Part shown: piece by piece, positions 36,308 to 45,187 of the stretch
Position numbering within the stretch: the stretch's first letter is position 1
How the letters are laid out: the number at the start of each line of letters is the position of its first letter
Assembly (NCBI GenBank): GCA_947649205.1
Contig: CANSQM010000013.1
Span: 1 to 64,000 of the forward strand
Reading direction: 5' to 3'
Source of the DNA: an uncultured Enterorhabdus sp.
GTDB lineage: Bacteria > Actinomycetota > Coriobacteriia > Coriobacteriales > Eggerthellaceae
DNA length: 64,000 bases
Translations under genes and position numbers: made by a program
The notes under the pieces: generated by a model
Database searches by the model: none
The model's input: the letters and a program-made list of their open reading frames with translations, nothing else
Told to the model about the DNA's origin: nothing

Positions 36308-36404
36308 CAACTAAACGACGGTGCCGCCTGCACATCACCTCAGGCTGGTCCGTTGGCCTCATTCTAGCATAAGTTGCATGGGAAGGCGAACGGGCGGAAG
36401 CGGT

Positions 36405-37829
36405 ATGCGCGAGGCGAAGACGGTGGCAATCATAGGCGGCGGCGCGGCGGGGCTTGCAGCAGCGGTGGCGGCGGCAGAGGCCGCCCGCGCGCCCGGGGCG
36501 GCAGAGGCCGTCGTGGTGTACGAGGCGTCCGACCGGGTGGGCCGCTCCATTCTGGCCACGGGCAACGGGCGCTGCAACTTCTCGAACGCACGGCCCGACG
36601 CGGCCCTCTACCGCCACGGCGATTTCGTGGCTGCGGCTTGGGAGGCCCTGGAGGCGAAGGGCACCGGCGCGGAAGGCGACGGAGCCGCCGGCCCCGGTTC
36701 CGCCAATGTGGTGCTGCGATTCTTCGCCGAGCACGGCCTGCTGTGGCGCGAAGAGGGGGAGGGGCGCCTGTATCCCCTTGCGAACAAGGCCACCTCGGTG
36801 CTCGATTGCCTGCGGGCGTCCTGCGCCGCCTTGGGTGTGGAAGAGCGCTGCGAGAGCGCCGTGGCCGCCGTAGAGCCGCCGCGCGGGCCGGGGCGCCCCT
36901 TCGCCCTGCGCCTGGCCGATGGGCGCTTCGAGCGGGCCGACGCGGTCATCGTCGCCGTCGGCGGCACCGTTGCACGCATCCTTCTGCCGGAAGGGCTGCC
37001 CTTCGTCGAGCCCACGCCCACGCTGGGGCCCCTTGCCACCGAGACCCGCTGGTGCCGCCCCCTCGATAATATCCGCGTGCGCGGGGCCCTGGAACTGCGC
37101 CGTGGGGGAGCCGTCATGGCGCGGGAGGTGGGGGAGGTGATGTTCCGCAAGTACGGCGTGTCGGGCATCGCCGCCTTCAACCTGAGCCGTCTGGCCGAAC
37201 CGGGCGACGTATTGGCCGTGGACTTCCTCCCGGCCCTGGCCGCCGACCGTACCGAGGCGTTCCTGCGTGACCGCCGAAAGGCCCTACGGGCCGCCCTCGG
37301 CCGGGAAGTAACGTGGGACGATATGCTGCGCGGCATGGTGCTGGCCCCCGTGGCCGACGTGCTGCTGGCCGCCGCGGGGCTCAAGGGGAAGGCCCCGGCG
37401 GCCGTGGCCGAGGTTGCCCTGGTGGCCGCCGTGCTCAAGGGGCTCACGCTGCCGGTGACGGGTCTCGGTGATGTGCGCCAGTGCCAGGTGCACCGCGGCG
37501 GCGTGGCCGTAGAGGCCGTGGATGCCGCCTCCTGCGCGCTGCGCGCCGTGCCGGGGCTCTACGTGGTGGGCGAGGCCCTGGACGTGGACGCCCCCTGCGG
37601 CGGCTACAACCTGCACTGGGCCTGGGCCTCGGGCCTGCTCGCCGGCGCGAGTGCTGCGGAAGGGCTGGCAGTCTCCTCCGGCTCCGAGCGGGGCGAGGGG
37701 GCGCCGTGCTCAGACAGTCCTCGCTTGGTGCGACAGTCCCCAGGACTGTCGCAGTCGCTGCGGAACTGCGCGCGGACCCCCTCGCCCCGCTCGGAGCCTG
37801 CTGGTTCGGGAAAGCGGGGGCGGCGATGA
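36405..37829 (+). CDS. HI0933/BaiN-like flavoprotein with a repeat-encoded C-terminus
   Basis: A 474-residue FAD protein. The Rossmann motif VAIIGGGAAGLAAAV opens it, ATGNGRCNFSN and GEVMFRKYGVSGIAAFNLSR are family hallmarks, and GGYNLHWAWASGLLAG is the usual end. The family is of uncertain function (NAD(P)/FAD-dependent oxidoreductases, BaiN-like). The normal protein would stop soon after ASAAEGLAV; the last ~45 residues, rich in Ser, Arg and Pro, are encoded by a family A repeat. GGAAG before the ATG at 36405 supports this start over 36378. The stop overlaps the next gene (ATGA). Confidence 0.85.
   Translation: MREAKTVAIIGGGAAGLAAAVAAAEAARAPGAAEAVVVYEASDRVGRSILATGNGRCNFSNARPDAALYRHGDFVAAAWEALEAKGTGAEGDGAAGPGSANVVLRFFAEHGLLWREEGEGRLYPLANKATSVLDCLRASCAALGVEERCESAVAAVEPPRGPGRPFALRLADGRFERADAVIVAVGGTVARILLPEGLPFVEPTPTLGPLATETRWCRPLDNIRVRGALELRRGGAVMAREVGEVMFRKYGVSGIAAFNLSRLAEPGDVLAVDFLPALAADRTEAFLRDRRKALRAALGREVTWDDMLRGMVLAPVADVLLAAAGLKGKAPAAVAEVALVAAVLKGLTLPVTGLGDVRQCQVHRGGVAVEAVDAASCALRAVPGLYVVGEALDVDAPCGGYNLHWAWASGLLAGASAAEGLAVSSGSERGEGAPCSDSPRLVRQSPGLSQSLRNCARTPSPRSEPAGSGKRGRR
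37680..37798 (-). repeat. Structured repeat family A, copy 3 (reverse, inside a coding sequence)
   Basis: A perfect 22-bp outer stem (37680-37701 with 37777-37798) encloses a perfect 11-bp inner stem (37729-37739 with 37743-37753). On the minus strand it carries GCGCGCAGTTCCGCAGCGAC and CAAGCGAGGACTGTCTGAGC, mixing features of both subtypes. It lies wholly inside the 3' end of the HI0933-type gene and is read in frame. Confidence 0.88.
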
Positions 37830-39460
37830 TCCAGGCATCGAACATTCCCGTATCCCTTGACGCGCTGCTTCCCGCAAACGAAGGTCTCTTCCGTCGGGAA
37901 GTGGCCCGGGCCCTTGGGGTAAAGGCGACGGCCCTTGCCGAGGTACGGCTGCTCAAGCGCTCCATCGATGCGCGCAAGAAGGCGAACGTGCACGGGGTGG
38001 TGACCGTGGCCGCGGCCCTGGCCGACGGGGCAGTGCCCGCGCCGGCGAAGGGCGTGGCCGTGCGCCCCTTCGAGCCGACGCCGCCTCTGGCCGTGGCCGC
38101 CGTTGCCGGCGGCGAGACGCGCCCTATCGTCGTGGGCACGGGGCCGGCGGGGCTGTTCTGCGCTCTGTACCTGGCCCGGGCCGGTCTGGCGCCGCTCGTG
38201 GTGGAGCGCGGGGCCGCCGTGGACGAGCGCGTGGCCATCGTGGAAGCCTTCAATACGGGCGCTCCCCTCGACGAGCGCACGAACATCCAGTTCGGCGAAG
38301 GGGGTGCCGGCACGTTCTCCGACGGCAAGCTGAACACGGGCATCAGGAGCCCGCACATCCGCCATGTGCTGGAGGCCTTCGTGGAGGCCGGGGCTCCAGC
38401 GGACATCCTCGTGGACGCGAAGCCCCATATCGGCACCGATCTTCTGACGGGCGTGGTGCGCAACCTGCGCCGGGCCATCGAGGCGGCCGGCGGCGAGGTG
38501 CGCTTCCTCACGCGCCTGGCCGACGTGGCGGTAGAAGACGGGCGCGTGACTGGCGCCGTTCTCGTCGATGAGCCCACGGGGCGCACCGAGACGGTTCCGA
38601 CCGACCGTATTGTGGTGGCCTGCGGCCATTCGGCCCGGGACACTTTCGATCTGCTCGGCCGCCTCGGCGCGAGCCTTGCCCGCAAGCCCTTCGCCGTGGG
38701 CGTGCGCATCGAGCACCCCCAGGCCCTCGTGAACGAGGCCCAGTACGGCCCGGCCGCGGCCCATCCGGCCCTCGGGACGGCCGACTACAAGCTGGCCGTG
38801 AAGACCGATGATGGGCGCGGGGTCTACAGCTTCTGCATGTGCCCGGGCGGGGATGTGGTGGCCGCGGCCAGCGAGGCGGGGCATCTGTGCGTGAACGGCA
38901 TGAGCCGCCACGCCCGCGCCGGCGTCAACGCCAACGCCGCCCTGCTCGTGGAGGTGCGTCCCGACGATCTGCCTGGCGACGATCCCCTGGCCGGCATTGC
39001 CTTCCAGCGCGCCCTGGAGCGGGCCGCCTTCGAGATCGGATGCGTGGGGGGTACTGCGCCCTACACGGCCCCGGCCCAGACCGTCGGCAGCTTCCTGGCT
39101 GGCTCGGCGTCGGCAGGGCCGTCTGCCACGGTGCGTCCCACCTACCCGCGGGGCGTGGCCTGGACCGACCTGCGCCGGTGCCTGCCGCCCTTCGTGGCCG
39201 ATGCCCTGGTCGAGGCTCTGCCGGCCCTCGACCGCAAGCTGCGGGGCTTCGCGAGCCCCGAGGCGGTCATGACCGCCGTGGAGGCCCGCAGCTCGAGCCC
39301 CGTGCGCGTCGAGCGCGACGGGGGCTTCCAATCGAACATCGCCGGCCTCTACCCCTGCGGGGAGGGGGCTGGCTACGCTGGCGGCATCATGAGCGCCGCC
39401 GTGGACGGCCTGCGCGTGGCCGAGGCCATCGTCTCAGAATGCGAGGTGATCCCATCGTGA
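37826..39460 (+). CDS. FAD-dependent dehydrogenase, COG2509-type
   Basis: A 544-residue flavoprotein. An N-terminal region of about 100 residues (SLDALLPANEG ... LKRSIDARKKANVHGVV) precedes a Rossmann motif PIVVGTGPAGLFCALYLARA. FGEGGAGTFSDGKLNTGI and the closing CGEGAGYAGGIMSAAVDGLR are hallmarks of this uncharacterised dehydrogenase family. The frame is open from 37481, but the ATG at 37826 overlaps the upstream stop and starts the conserved protein. It is in a run of overlapping genes, so co-translation is likely. Confidence 0.85.
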   Translation: MIQASNIPVSLDALLPANEGLFRREVARALGVKATALAEVRLLKRSIDARKKANVHGVVTVAAALADGAVPAPAKGVAVRPFEPTPPLAVAAVAGGETRPIVVGTGPAGLFCALYLARAGLAPLVVERGAAVDERVAIVEAFNTGAPLDERTNIQFGEGGAGTFSDGKLNTGIRSPHIRHVLEAFVEAGAPADILVDAKPHIGTDLLTGVVRNLRRAIEAAGGEVRFLTRLADVAVEDGRVTGAVLVDEPTGRTETVPTDRIVVACGHSARDTFDLLGRLGASLARKPFAVGVRIEHPQALVNEAQYGPAAAHPALGTADYKLAVKTDDGRGVYSFCMCPGGDVVAAASEAGHLCVNGMSRHARAGVNANAALLVEVRPDDLPGDDPLAGIAFQRALERAAFEIGCVGGTAPYTAPAQTVGSFLAGSASAGPSATVRPTYPRGVAWTDLRRCLPPFVADALVEALPALDRKLRGFASPEAVMTAVEARSSSPVRVERDGGFQSNIAGLYPCGEGAGYAGGIMSAAVDGLRVAEAIVSECEVIPS

Positions 39461-40065
39461 AGTTCCTGACCGTGGATGAGGCTGCGGGCGCCCTGGCCGC
39501 CGGCGAGGCGGTGGTCATGCCCACCGACACCGTGTACGGGGTGGGGGTGGCCGTGGATGCCGTGGATGATCCCGGCGTGCTCTTCCGCCTGAAGGGGCGC
39601 CCCGCCGGCAAGGCCGTGGCGTGGCTCGTGGAAGGCCCGGCGGCCCTCGACCGCTACGGTACGGCCGTGCATCCCTGGGTGCACCGGCTGGCCCGGCGCT
39701 TCTGGCCCGGCGGCCTCACCCTGGTGGTGCCGGCCTCCGAGGCGGTGCCGGCCCCCTTCCGCTCGCCGGAGGGCACCATCGGCCTGCGCATGCCGGCCTC
39801 TCCGGAGGTGCTCGCCCTCATTCGGGCCGTGGGTTGCCCCTTGGCTGTTACCTCGGCGAACCTGTCGGGCGCTCCCGCGGCCGCCTTGCCCGAGCTGCTC
39901 GATGGCGATCTGGTTTCCCGCACAGCCGGCGTCCTTGGGGGCGCGTGCGGCGTCAGTGGCGGCGGATTGGCCTCGACGGTGATCGATTGCACGACCGTCA
40001 AGCCGAGCGTGCTGCGATGCGGCCCCATCAGTTCCCGCGATTTGGAGGAGTGCTCCCATGACTAA
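39457..40065 (+). CDS. Threonylcarbamoyl-AMP synthase (YrdC/Sua5 domain)
   Basis: A 202-residue YrdC-domain protein (VVMPTDTVYGVGV, KGRPAGKAVAWLV, TIGLRMPASPEV, VTSANLSGAPA). It makes threonylcarbamoyl-AMP from Thr, bicarbonate and ATP for the t6A37 tRNA modification. The GTG start at 39457 overlaps the previous stop; the upstream open frame is an overlap artefact. It also overlaps the hydrolase gene by 8 bases. It is short and lacks the Sua5 C-terminal domain, so it is TsaC-like. Confidence 0.88.
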   Translation: MKFLTVDEAAGALAAGEAVVMPTDTVYGVGVAVDAVDDPGVLFRLKGRPAGKAVAWLVEGPAALDRYGTAVHPWVHRLARRFWPGGLTLVVPASEAVPAPFRSPEGTIGLRMPASPEVLALIRAVGCPLAVTSANLSGAPAAALPELLDGDLVSRTAGVLGGACGVSGGGLASTVIDCTTVKPSVLRCGPISSRDLEECSHD

Positions 40066-41164
40066 TTCCGTAACCGGCGATTCGCCGATCAGCGAGACCG
40101 GCGAGCCGGCGGCTGCCGCGATCGGGTCCGCTGTCGTTGCTGCCGGCGCCCCACCCGATAGCGCCATGGCCTCTCTCGACCCCATCGACTTCACGTTCGA
40201 CTCCGCCGATGGGGAGAGCGCGGTGCACGCCGTGCTGTGGCTGCCCGCCTCCTTGCAGGAGGATCGCGCCCAGGGGGCGGGGAAGAGCCTCGGCACCTTC
40301 CGCCCCCGGGGCGTGGTGCAGCTCATCCACGGCATGGCCGAGCATATCGGCCGTTATGACGACTTCGCCCGCTGCCTCGCCGATGCCGGCTACCTGGTGT
40401 GCGGCCACGACCACGTGGGCCATGGCGACACGGCTCCCACTGCGGCCCATCGCGGACGCATGCACCCGGTGCGCGGCGGTGACGCGCTCGTGGCCGATGT
40501 GCAGTCGCTGCGCCTGCTCGTGAGCCAGCAGGTGGCGGTCGAGGTGCCCTATTTCATGTTCGGCCACTCCATGGGCTCCCTCGTGCTGCGCAACTACCTG
40601 CCGCGCTTCGGGAAGGGGCTTGCCGGTGCCGTCCTCTGCGGCACGGCCAACCAGCCTGAGGTCGTGGCTGCGGCGGGCAACGTGCTCGCTCGCGCCATCG
40701 TCAGGATGCGCGGGGCCGACTACAAAAGCAAGCTTCTGCACAGCCTGGCCGACGGCGCCTACAGCCATCAGGTGAAGGATGCGCGCACGCCCTTCGACTG
40801 GCTCTCCCGCGACCCGGCGGTCGTGGATGCCTTTATCGCCGACGAGCGCGCGGGCTTCATGTTCTCGGCCGGCGCCTACGCCACCTTGACCGAGCTGGCC
40901 GCTCGCGCTAACAGCCCCGCGGCCTACCGGGCCACGCCTCACGAGGTGCCCCTGCTCTTCGTGGCCGGCGATGCCGACCCGGTAGGGAACTGCGGCCGCG
41001 GCGTGGCCCGGGCCGCCGAGTCCATGGAGGCCGCCGGCGCCGAGGACGTGACCCTGAAGCTCTTCCCTGGCATGCGCCACGAGATCCTCAACGAGCTCGG
41101 CAAAGAAGAAGTGTACGACTATATCCTGGAATGGATAAACGCCCACAGCGAAGGCCGAGCGTAG
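40058..41164 (+). CDS. Alpha/beta hydrolase, lysophospholipase-like
   Basis: A 368-residue serine hydrolase. VVQLIHGMAEHIGRYDDFAR and GHDHVGHGDT lead to the nucleophile elbow GHSMGS; FVAGDADPVG and the His in FPGMRHEILNE complete a catalytic triad. This is the Hydrolase_4/monoacylglycerol-lipase-like group. The first ~45 residues are a low-complexity Ala/Gly tail. GGAGGAG precedes the ATG. It ends the overlapping gene run, and a family A repeat follows at once. The substrate is unknown. Confidence 0.85.
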   Translation: MTNSVTGDSPISETGEPAAAAIGSAVVAAGAPPDSAMASLDPIDFTFDSADGESAVHAVLWLPASLQEDRAQGAGKSLGTFRPRGVVQLIHGMAEHIGRYDDFARCLADAGYLVCGHDHVGHGDTAPTAAHRGRMHPVRGGDALVADVQSLRLLVSQQVAVEVPYFMFGHSMGSLVLRNYLPRFGKGLAGAVLCGTANQPEVVAAAGNVLARAIVRMRGADYKSKLLHSLADGAYSHQVKDARTPFDWLSRDPAVVDAFIADERAGFMFSAGAYATLTELAARANSPAAYRATPHEVPLLFVAGDADPVGNCGRGVARAAESMEAAGAEDVTLKLFPGMRHEILNELGKEEVYDYILEWINAHSEGRA

Positions 41165-41165
41165 A

Positions 41166-41275
41166 GGAGACGTCGGGTGTTCCGACCGAGCGAGTTCCGC
41201 AGCGACGAGAACAGCCCGGTGGGCTGTTCTCCAAAGCGAGGACTGTCTGAGCGAATCGGAATACCCGGCGGCTCC
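41166..41275 (+). repeat. Structured repeat family A, copy 4
   Basis: Outer stem CGGGTGTTCCGA (41174-41185) with TCGGAATACCCG (41256-41267), including one G-U pair, plus an extra GGAG/CTCC. Inner stem GAGAACAGCCC (41207-41217) with 41221-41231. The loops carry GAGCGAGTTCCGCAGCGAC and CAAAGCGAGGACTGTCTGAG. It lies between the hydrolase gene and glpK. Confidence 0.88.
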
Positions 41276-41310
41276 GATTGGCGGTGAGCCGCAAGTAGCA
41301 ACAGGAGGAG

Positions 41311-42807
41311 ATGTCCGTGAAGAAATACGTCATCGCGCTCGATCAGGGCACCACATCGTCCCGGGCCATGCTCATCGATCGCGGCGGACGGGCCGTGGGC
41401 AGCGTGCAGCGGCCCTTTCCGCAGCTGTACCCCCAGCCGGGTTGGGTGGAGCACGACCCTCACGACATCCTGTCGTCCCAGCTGGGCGCCTTGACCGAGC
41501 TCTTGCTCACCTACAGTGTGAGCCCGGCCGAGATCGATTCGGTCGGCATCACCAACCAGCGCGAGACCACGGTGGTGTGGGACCGCGCCACCGGCGAGCC
41601 CATCGCGAACGCCATCGTGTGGCAGTGCCGGCGCACGGCCCCCATGGTGGAGGCCCTCGCGAGCGACCCGGTTGTGGCCGCCGAGATCACCGCGCGCACG
41701 GGCCTTGTGCCCGACGCCTACTTCTCGGCGAGCAAGATCGCCTGGATCCTGGGGGAGGTGCCCGGGGCCCGCGCTAAGGCTGAGGCCGGCGAGCTCGCCT
41801 TCGGCACCGTCGACAGCTGGCTCATCTGGAAGCTCACCTACGGGGCCGTGCATGCCACCGACGTGACCAATGCGAGCCGCACCATGCTCTACAACATCCA
41901 CGAGGGCTGCTGGGATCCCTACTTGCTGGAGCTCTTCGGCATTCCCGCCTCCCTCATGCCCGAGGTGCGCCCCTCGGCCGGCGACTTCGGCGTGACGGCG
42001 AACCCCGGTCTCGTGCAGGGCATTCCCATTCGGGGCGTGGCCGGCGACCAGCAGGCGGCCCTGTTCGGCCAGTGCTGCTTCGAGCCGGGCCAGGCGAAGA
42101 ACACCTACGGCACCGGCTGCTTTCTGCTCATGCACACGGGGAAGGAGGCCTGCGCGAGCACCAAGGGCCTCATCACCACCGTGGCCGCCTCGGCCCCGGG
42201 CACGAAGGGCACCGAGTACGCCCTGGAGGGCAGCGTGTTCATGGCCGGCGCCCTCATCCAGTGGCTGCGCGACGAGCTCGGCATCATCGACAGCGTGGCC
42301 GAGGTCGATGCCATCGCCCGCAGCGTGCCGAGCACCGAGGGCGTGGTCGTGGTGCCGGCCTTCACGGGTCTGGGGGCGCCCTGGTGGGACGCTGATGCCC
42401 GCGGCGCCATCCTGGGGCTTACCCGCGGGGCCGGTCGCGCCCACATCGTGCGGGCGGCCTTGGAATCCCTCGCCTACCAGGTGTGCGACCTGGTACAGGC
42501 CATGACCGAGGATGCGCGCTTGCCGCTGTCGGTGCTGAACGTTGACGGGGGCGCTGCGGCCAACGACTTCCTCATGCAGTTCCAGGCCGACATGCTGGGG
42601 GTGTCACTGCGCCGCCCGGCCAACGCCGAGACCACGGCTCTGGGAGCGGCGTTTCTGGCCGGTCTGGCCACGGGTTTCTGGCCCGATACGGCGGCGCTTT
42701 CGGCTTTGCGGGAAGGGGAGGAGCGCTTCCTGCCCACCTTCGACGAGGCTGCCCGCGCCGTCCGCCTCGCTCGCTGGCGCGACGCCGTGGTCCGGGTACG
42801 CAGCTAG
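41311..42807 (+). CDS. glpK: Glycerol kinase
   Basis: A 498-residue FGGY kinase of normal GlpK length (IALDQGTTSSRAMLIDR, GITNQRETTVVWDR, AGDQQAALFGQCCFEPG, YGTGCFLLMHTG). It phosphorylates glycerol to sn-glycerol-3-phosphate with ATP in the cytoplasm. AGGAGGAG precedes the start. No glpF or glpD gene is adjacent. Confidence 0.95.
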   Translation: MSVKKYVIALDQGTTSSRAMLIDRGGRAVGSVQRPFPQLYPQPGWVEHDPHDILSSQLGALTELLLTYSVSPAEIDSVGITNQRETTVVWDRATGEPIANAIVWQCRRTAPMVEALASDPVVAAEITARTGLVPDAYFSASKIAWILGEVPGARAKAEAGELAFGTVDSWLIWKLTYGAVHATDVTNASRTMLYNIHEGCWDPYLLELFGIPASLMPEVRPSAGDFGVTANPGLVQGIPIRGVAGDQQAALFGQCCFEPGQAKNTYGTGCFLLMHTGKEACASTKGLITTVAASAPGTKGTEYALEGSVFMAGALIQWLRDELGIIDSVAEVDAIARSVPSTEGVVVVPAFTGLGAPWWDADARGAILGLTRGAGRAHIVRAALESLAYQVCDLVQAMTEDARLPLSVLNVDGGAAANDFLMQFQADMLGVSLRRPANAETTALGAAFLAGLATGFWPDTAALSALREGEERFLPTFDEAARAVRLARWRDAVVRVRS

Positions 42808-42846
42808 GGCGGCGAAAGGGCCACGGCGGGTTGAACCGCTCGGCGC

Positions 42847-43752
42847 CTACACCCCCAGGCCCACGGTCAGGTGGGCCAGATAGAAGCAGAACCGCATGAC
42901 GAAGATGGCCGCCAGGCCGAGGGCCGCCGCCGTGCAGAGGCGCCCCACGAGCTGGTAGCGGATTGCGCCTTCGGGCGGGGTGCCGTCGGCCGGAAGGTTC
43001 CGCGTCGCCCGCCAGGCGATGACGATGCCGCCGGCACCCAGCAGGGCGAAGGCTGCGACGGCCGCCCCATAGGCGGGCACGAGGTCGGTCACGGAGGCCA
43101 CGGCGTTGCCCACGCTCCCGAGATCGACCCCCTGCAACCCGTACACCGCAACGCTCGCCGCTAGAGCCCCGGCCGCGAGCGCGGCGAGGCCCTTGGCCCG
43201 GCGCGCTGTCAGAGAGGTGCAGCGTCCCACGGCATAGCTGGCCAGGGCCACCAGCGGGCCGCCCATGAGGGCGTTGGCCGCAATGGCCACGGGCACTTCC
43301 CACAGGTTCCAGGAGATGATGGTACGGGCGGAGTAGGCCAGGCCCACGGCGGCGATGAACGCCAGGGCCGCCAGATCGATGGCGCCGATCCACAGGCGCA
43401 GCAGGCGGGGGCTGGGGGCGCGGCGGAACGAGTAGAGCCAGTAGAGGCCGCCGAGCATGAGGAAGATGACGGCGCAGAGCACTTCGTTGGACAGCGGGGA
43501 GGAGCCCACGGCCGCGAAGACGTAGAGGGCGTTGGCGGGACTGCCCAGATGGGTGGCCGAGGCCACGAGCCCCACCATGGACACGATGAGCGGCAGGCAC
43601 AGGTAGGTGCTGATGCGCCGCACCTCGGCCCAGGAAGCCCGGCCGCTCAGAATGGGCAGCCCCATGAGCAGCAGGGCCATGGCCCCGGCTGGCGCGAGGG
43701 TGGTGAACAGGACGAGGGTTATCTCGCCGAGGGCGGTGTCGAGTCCGATCAC
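42847..43752 (-). CDS. dmsC: DmsC-type membrane anchor subunit
   Basis: A 301-residue protein with eight hydrophobic segments and the DmsC start LGEITLVLFTTLAPAGAMAL. It anchors a DMSO-reductase-type complex in the membrane and takes electrons from menaquinol. The GTG at 43752 is chosen because it lies 8 bases behind the preceding iron-sulfur gene; the frame is open far upstream only because it overlaps that gene. It is the last gene of the four-gene set. Confidence 0.85.
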   Translation of the reverse strand: MIGLDTALGEITLVLFTTLAPAGAMALLLMGLPILSGRASWAEVRRISTYLCLPLIVSMVGLVASATHLGSPANALYVFAAVGSSPLSNEVLCAVIFLMLGGLYWLYSFRRAPSPRLLRLWIGAIDLAALAFIAAVGLAYSARTIISWNLWEVPVAIAANALMGGPLVALASYAVGRCTSLTARRAKGLAALAAGALAASVAVYGLQGVDLGSVGNAVASVTDLVPAYGAAVAAFALLGAGGIVIAWRATRNLPADGTPPEGAIRYQLVGRLCTAAALGLAAIFVMRFCFYLAHLTVGLGV

Positions 43753-43760
43753 GGGGCGTC

Positions 43761-44378
43761 CTAACGGGTTTCGGCGACGTTGCCGATGGCCACGCCGTCG
43801 CCGGCGGCCCGGCCGTCGCGGCTGGGCTTGATATAGAGGTTCGGACAGGTCTCCTCGGCCGGCGGCAGGGGAGGGGTGGCCGCCCTCTCTCCCCGAGCGG
43901 CCATGGCCTCGGCGGTGCCGAACCCGAGGGCCCGGGCGGGGCAGGCCAGCACGCAGAGGGGCGCCTCGCCGGCGGCGAGACGGTCGGGACAGCCCTCGCA
44001 CTTCACCGAGTGGCCCCGGCTCTTGTCCACCTGAGGGGCGTTGTAGGGGCAGGCGAGGTGGCAGTAGCCGCAGCCGATGCACTTCCGGGTGTTCACGGCC
44101 ACCAGCCCCGTGGCCTCGTCCTTGGCCATGGCCTGGGTGGGGCATACCTCGATGCAGACGGGGCGGGAGCAGTGGTTGCAGCCGAGAGAGAGGTAGAAGA
44201 CGCGGCAGGTGGTGGAGCAGATGCCCGCCCCGTCCTTCTCGGTGCGGCCCTCCACACACTCGTAGACGCGGCGAAACGCCACGCCGACTCCCAGGTCGAA
44301 ACCGTCCTTGCAGGCGACGACGCAGGTCTTGCAGCCGGTGCAGCGGGAGCCGTCGAAGAAGAACCCGAGCTGGGCCAT
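43761..44378 (-). CDS. DmsB-type four-cluster ferredoxin subunit, second copy
   Basis: A 205-residue protein with four Cys groups for 4Fe-4S clusters (CTGCKTCVVAC, CNHCSRPVCIEVCP, CIGCGYCHLACP, CEGCPDRLAAG...CVLAC). It passes electrons between anchor and molybdenum subunits. GAGGAGGTG precedes the ATG at 44378. It is a paralogue of the iron-sulfur protein encoded just upstream, separated from it by a terminator, and is tightly linked to dmsC. Confidence 0.88.
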   Translation of the reverse strand: MAQLGFFFDGSRCTGCKTCVVACKDGFDLGVGVAFRRVYECVEGRTEKDGAGICSTTCRVFYLSLGCNHCSRPVCIEVCPTQAMAKDEATGLVAVNTRKCIGCGYCHLACPYNAPQVDKSRGHSVKCEGCPDRLAAGEAPLCVLACPARALGFGTAEAMAARGERAATPPLPPAEETCPNLYIKPSRDGRAAGDGVAIGNVAETR

Positions 44379-44428
44379 GGGGTGCGCACCTCCTCTCGCG
44401 AAGCCGCGCGCCTTAGGGCCGCGCGGCG

Positions 44429-44470
44429 GAAAAACGGGGCGGGGGCGCCCATGGTAGCGCACCCCCGCCC
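44429..44470 (-). terminator. Intrinsic terminator inside the dms gene set
   Basis: On the minus strand a GC-rich stem of at least 12 bp (GGGCGGGGGTGCGC side with GCGCCCCCGCCC side) runs into GTTTTTCC. It lies between the two dmsB-like genes and should reduce expression of the second dmsB and dmsC. Confidence 0.75.
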
Positions 44471-44537
44471 GAAAAGCGCCTGAAAGACGTCGTTGCGGCG
44501 CCCGGCCGTTCGTTTCCCTCGGTCGGGGTCGCGGCCC

Positions 44538-45158
44538 TTAGGCCACTTCGAGGGGATTGCCGATGAAGCCCTCGTCGGAGCCGGCGGCGCGGGCATCGGC
44601 CGTCGGGGTCATGAAGTAGTTCGGCTCGGTCTCGGCCGGATCGGGCAGCGGGGCCACCGCTCCGCGCTCGCCGAGGGCCGCCATGGCCCCGGCGTCGCCG
44701 AACTTCAGGGCCCGGGCCGGACAGGCCATGACGCAGGCGGGCAGCTCGCCGGCGGCCACCAGGTCGGCGCAGCCGTCGCAGCGCACGGCCTTCACCGTCT
44801 CGGGATCCACCTTCGGGGCGCCGTAGGGGCAGGCGTTCACGCAGGTGCCGCAGCCGATGCAGGACTCGGCGTCCACGGCCATGAGCCCGGTCTCGTCGTC
44901 CTTGCTGATGGCGCCCTGGGGACAGTTCGCCATGCAGATGGGCTTGTCGCAGTGGTTGCAGCTGACCGAGGTGTAGTAGCTGAAGCAGGAGGTGGTGCAG
45001 GTGCCGTCGGCGCCCTTCTCGGTGGTGCCGCCGGTGTACTCCCAGACGCGGCGGTAGGCCAGCCCCGTGTCCAGGTTGTTCTTATCCTTGCAGGCGAACA
45101 CGCAGGTCTTGCAGCCGGTGCAGCGCGTGCCGTCGAAGTAGAAAGCAAGTTGTGCCAT
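44538..45158 (-). CDS. dmsB: DmsB-type four-cluster ferredoxin subunit, first copy
   Basis: A 206-residue protein with the four-cluster pattern CTGCKTCVFAC, CNHCDKPICMANCP, CIGCGTCVNACP and CDGCADLVAAG...CVMAC. It lies 29 bases after dmsA with a GGAAAGGATGAG ribosome site and is presumably the main electron-transfer subunit of that enzyme. Its C-terminus (EPNYFMTP) is the usual DmsB ending. Confidence 0.92.
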   Translation of the reverse strand: MAQLAFYFDGTRCTGCKTCVFACKDKNNLDTGLAYRRVWEYTGGTTEKGADGTCTTSCFSYYTSVSCNHCDKPICMANCPQGAISKDDETGLMAVDAESCIGCGTCVNACPYGAPKVDPETVKAVRCDGCADLVAAGELPACVMACPARALKFGDAGAMAALGERGAVAPLPDPAETEPNYFMTPTADARAAGSDEGFIGNPLEVA

Positions 45159-45187
45159 GATGTCTCATCCTTTCCGTGCGCGCGGCC

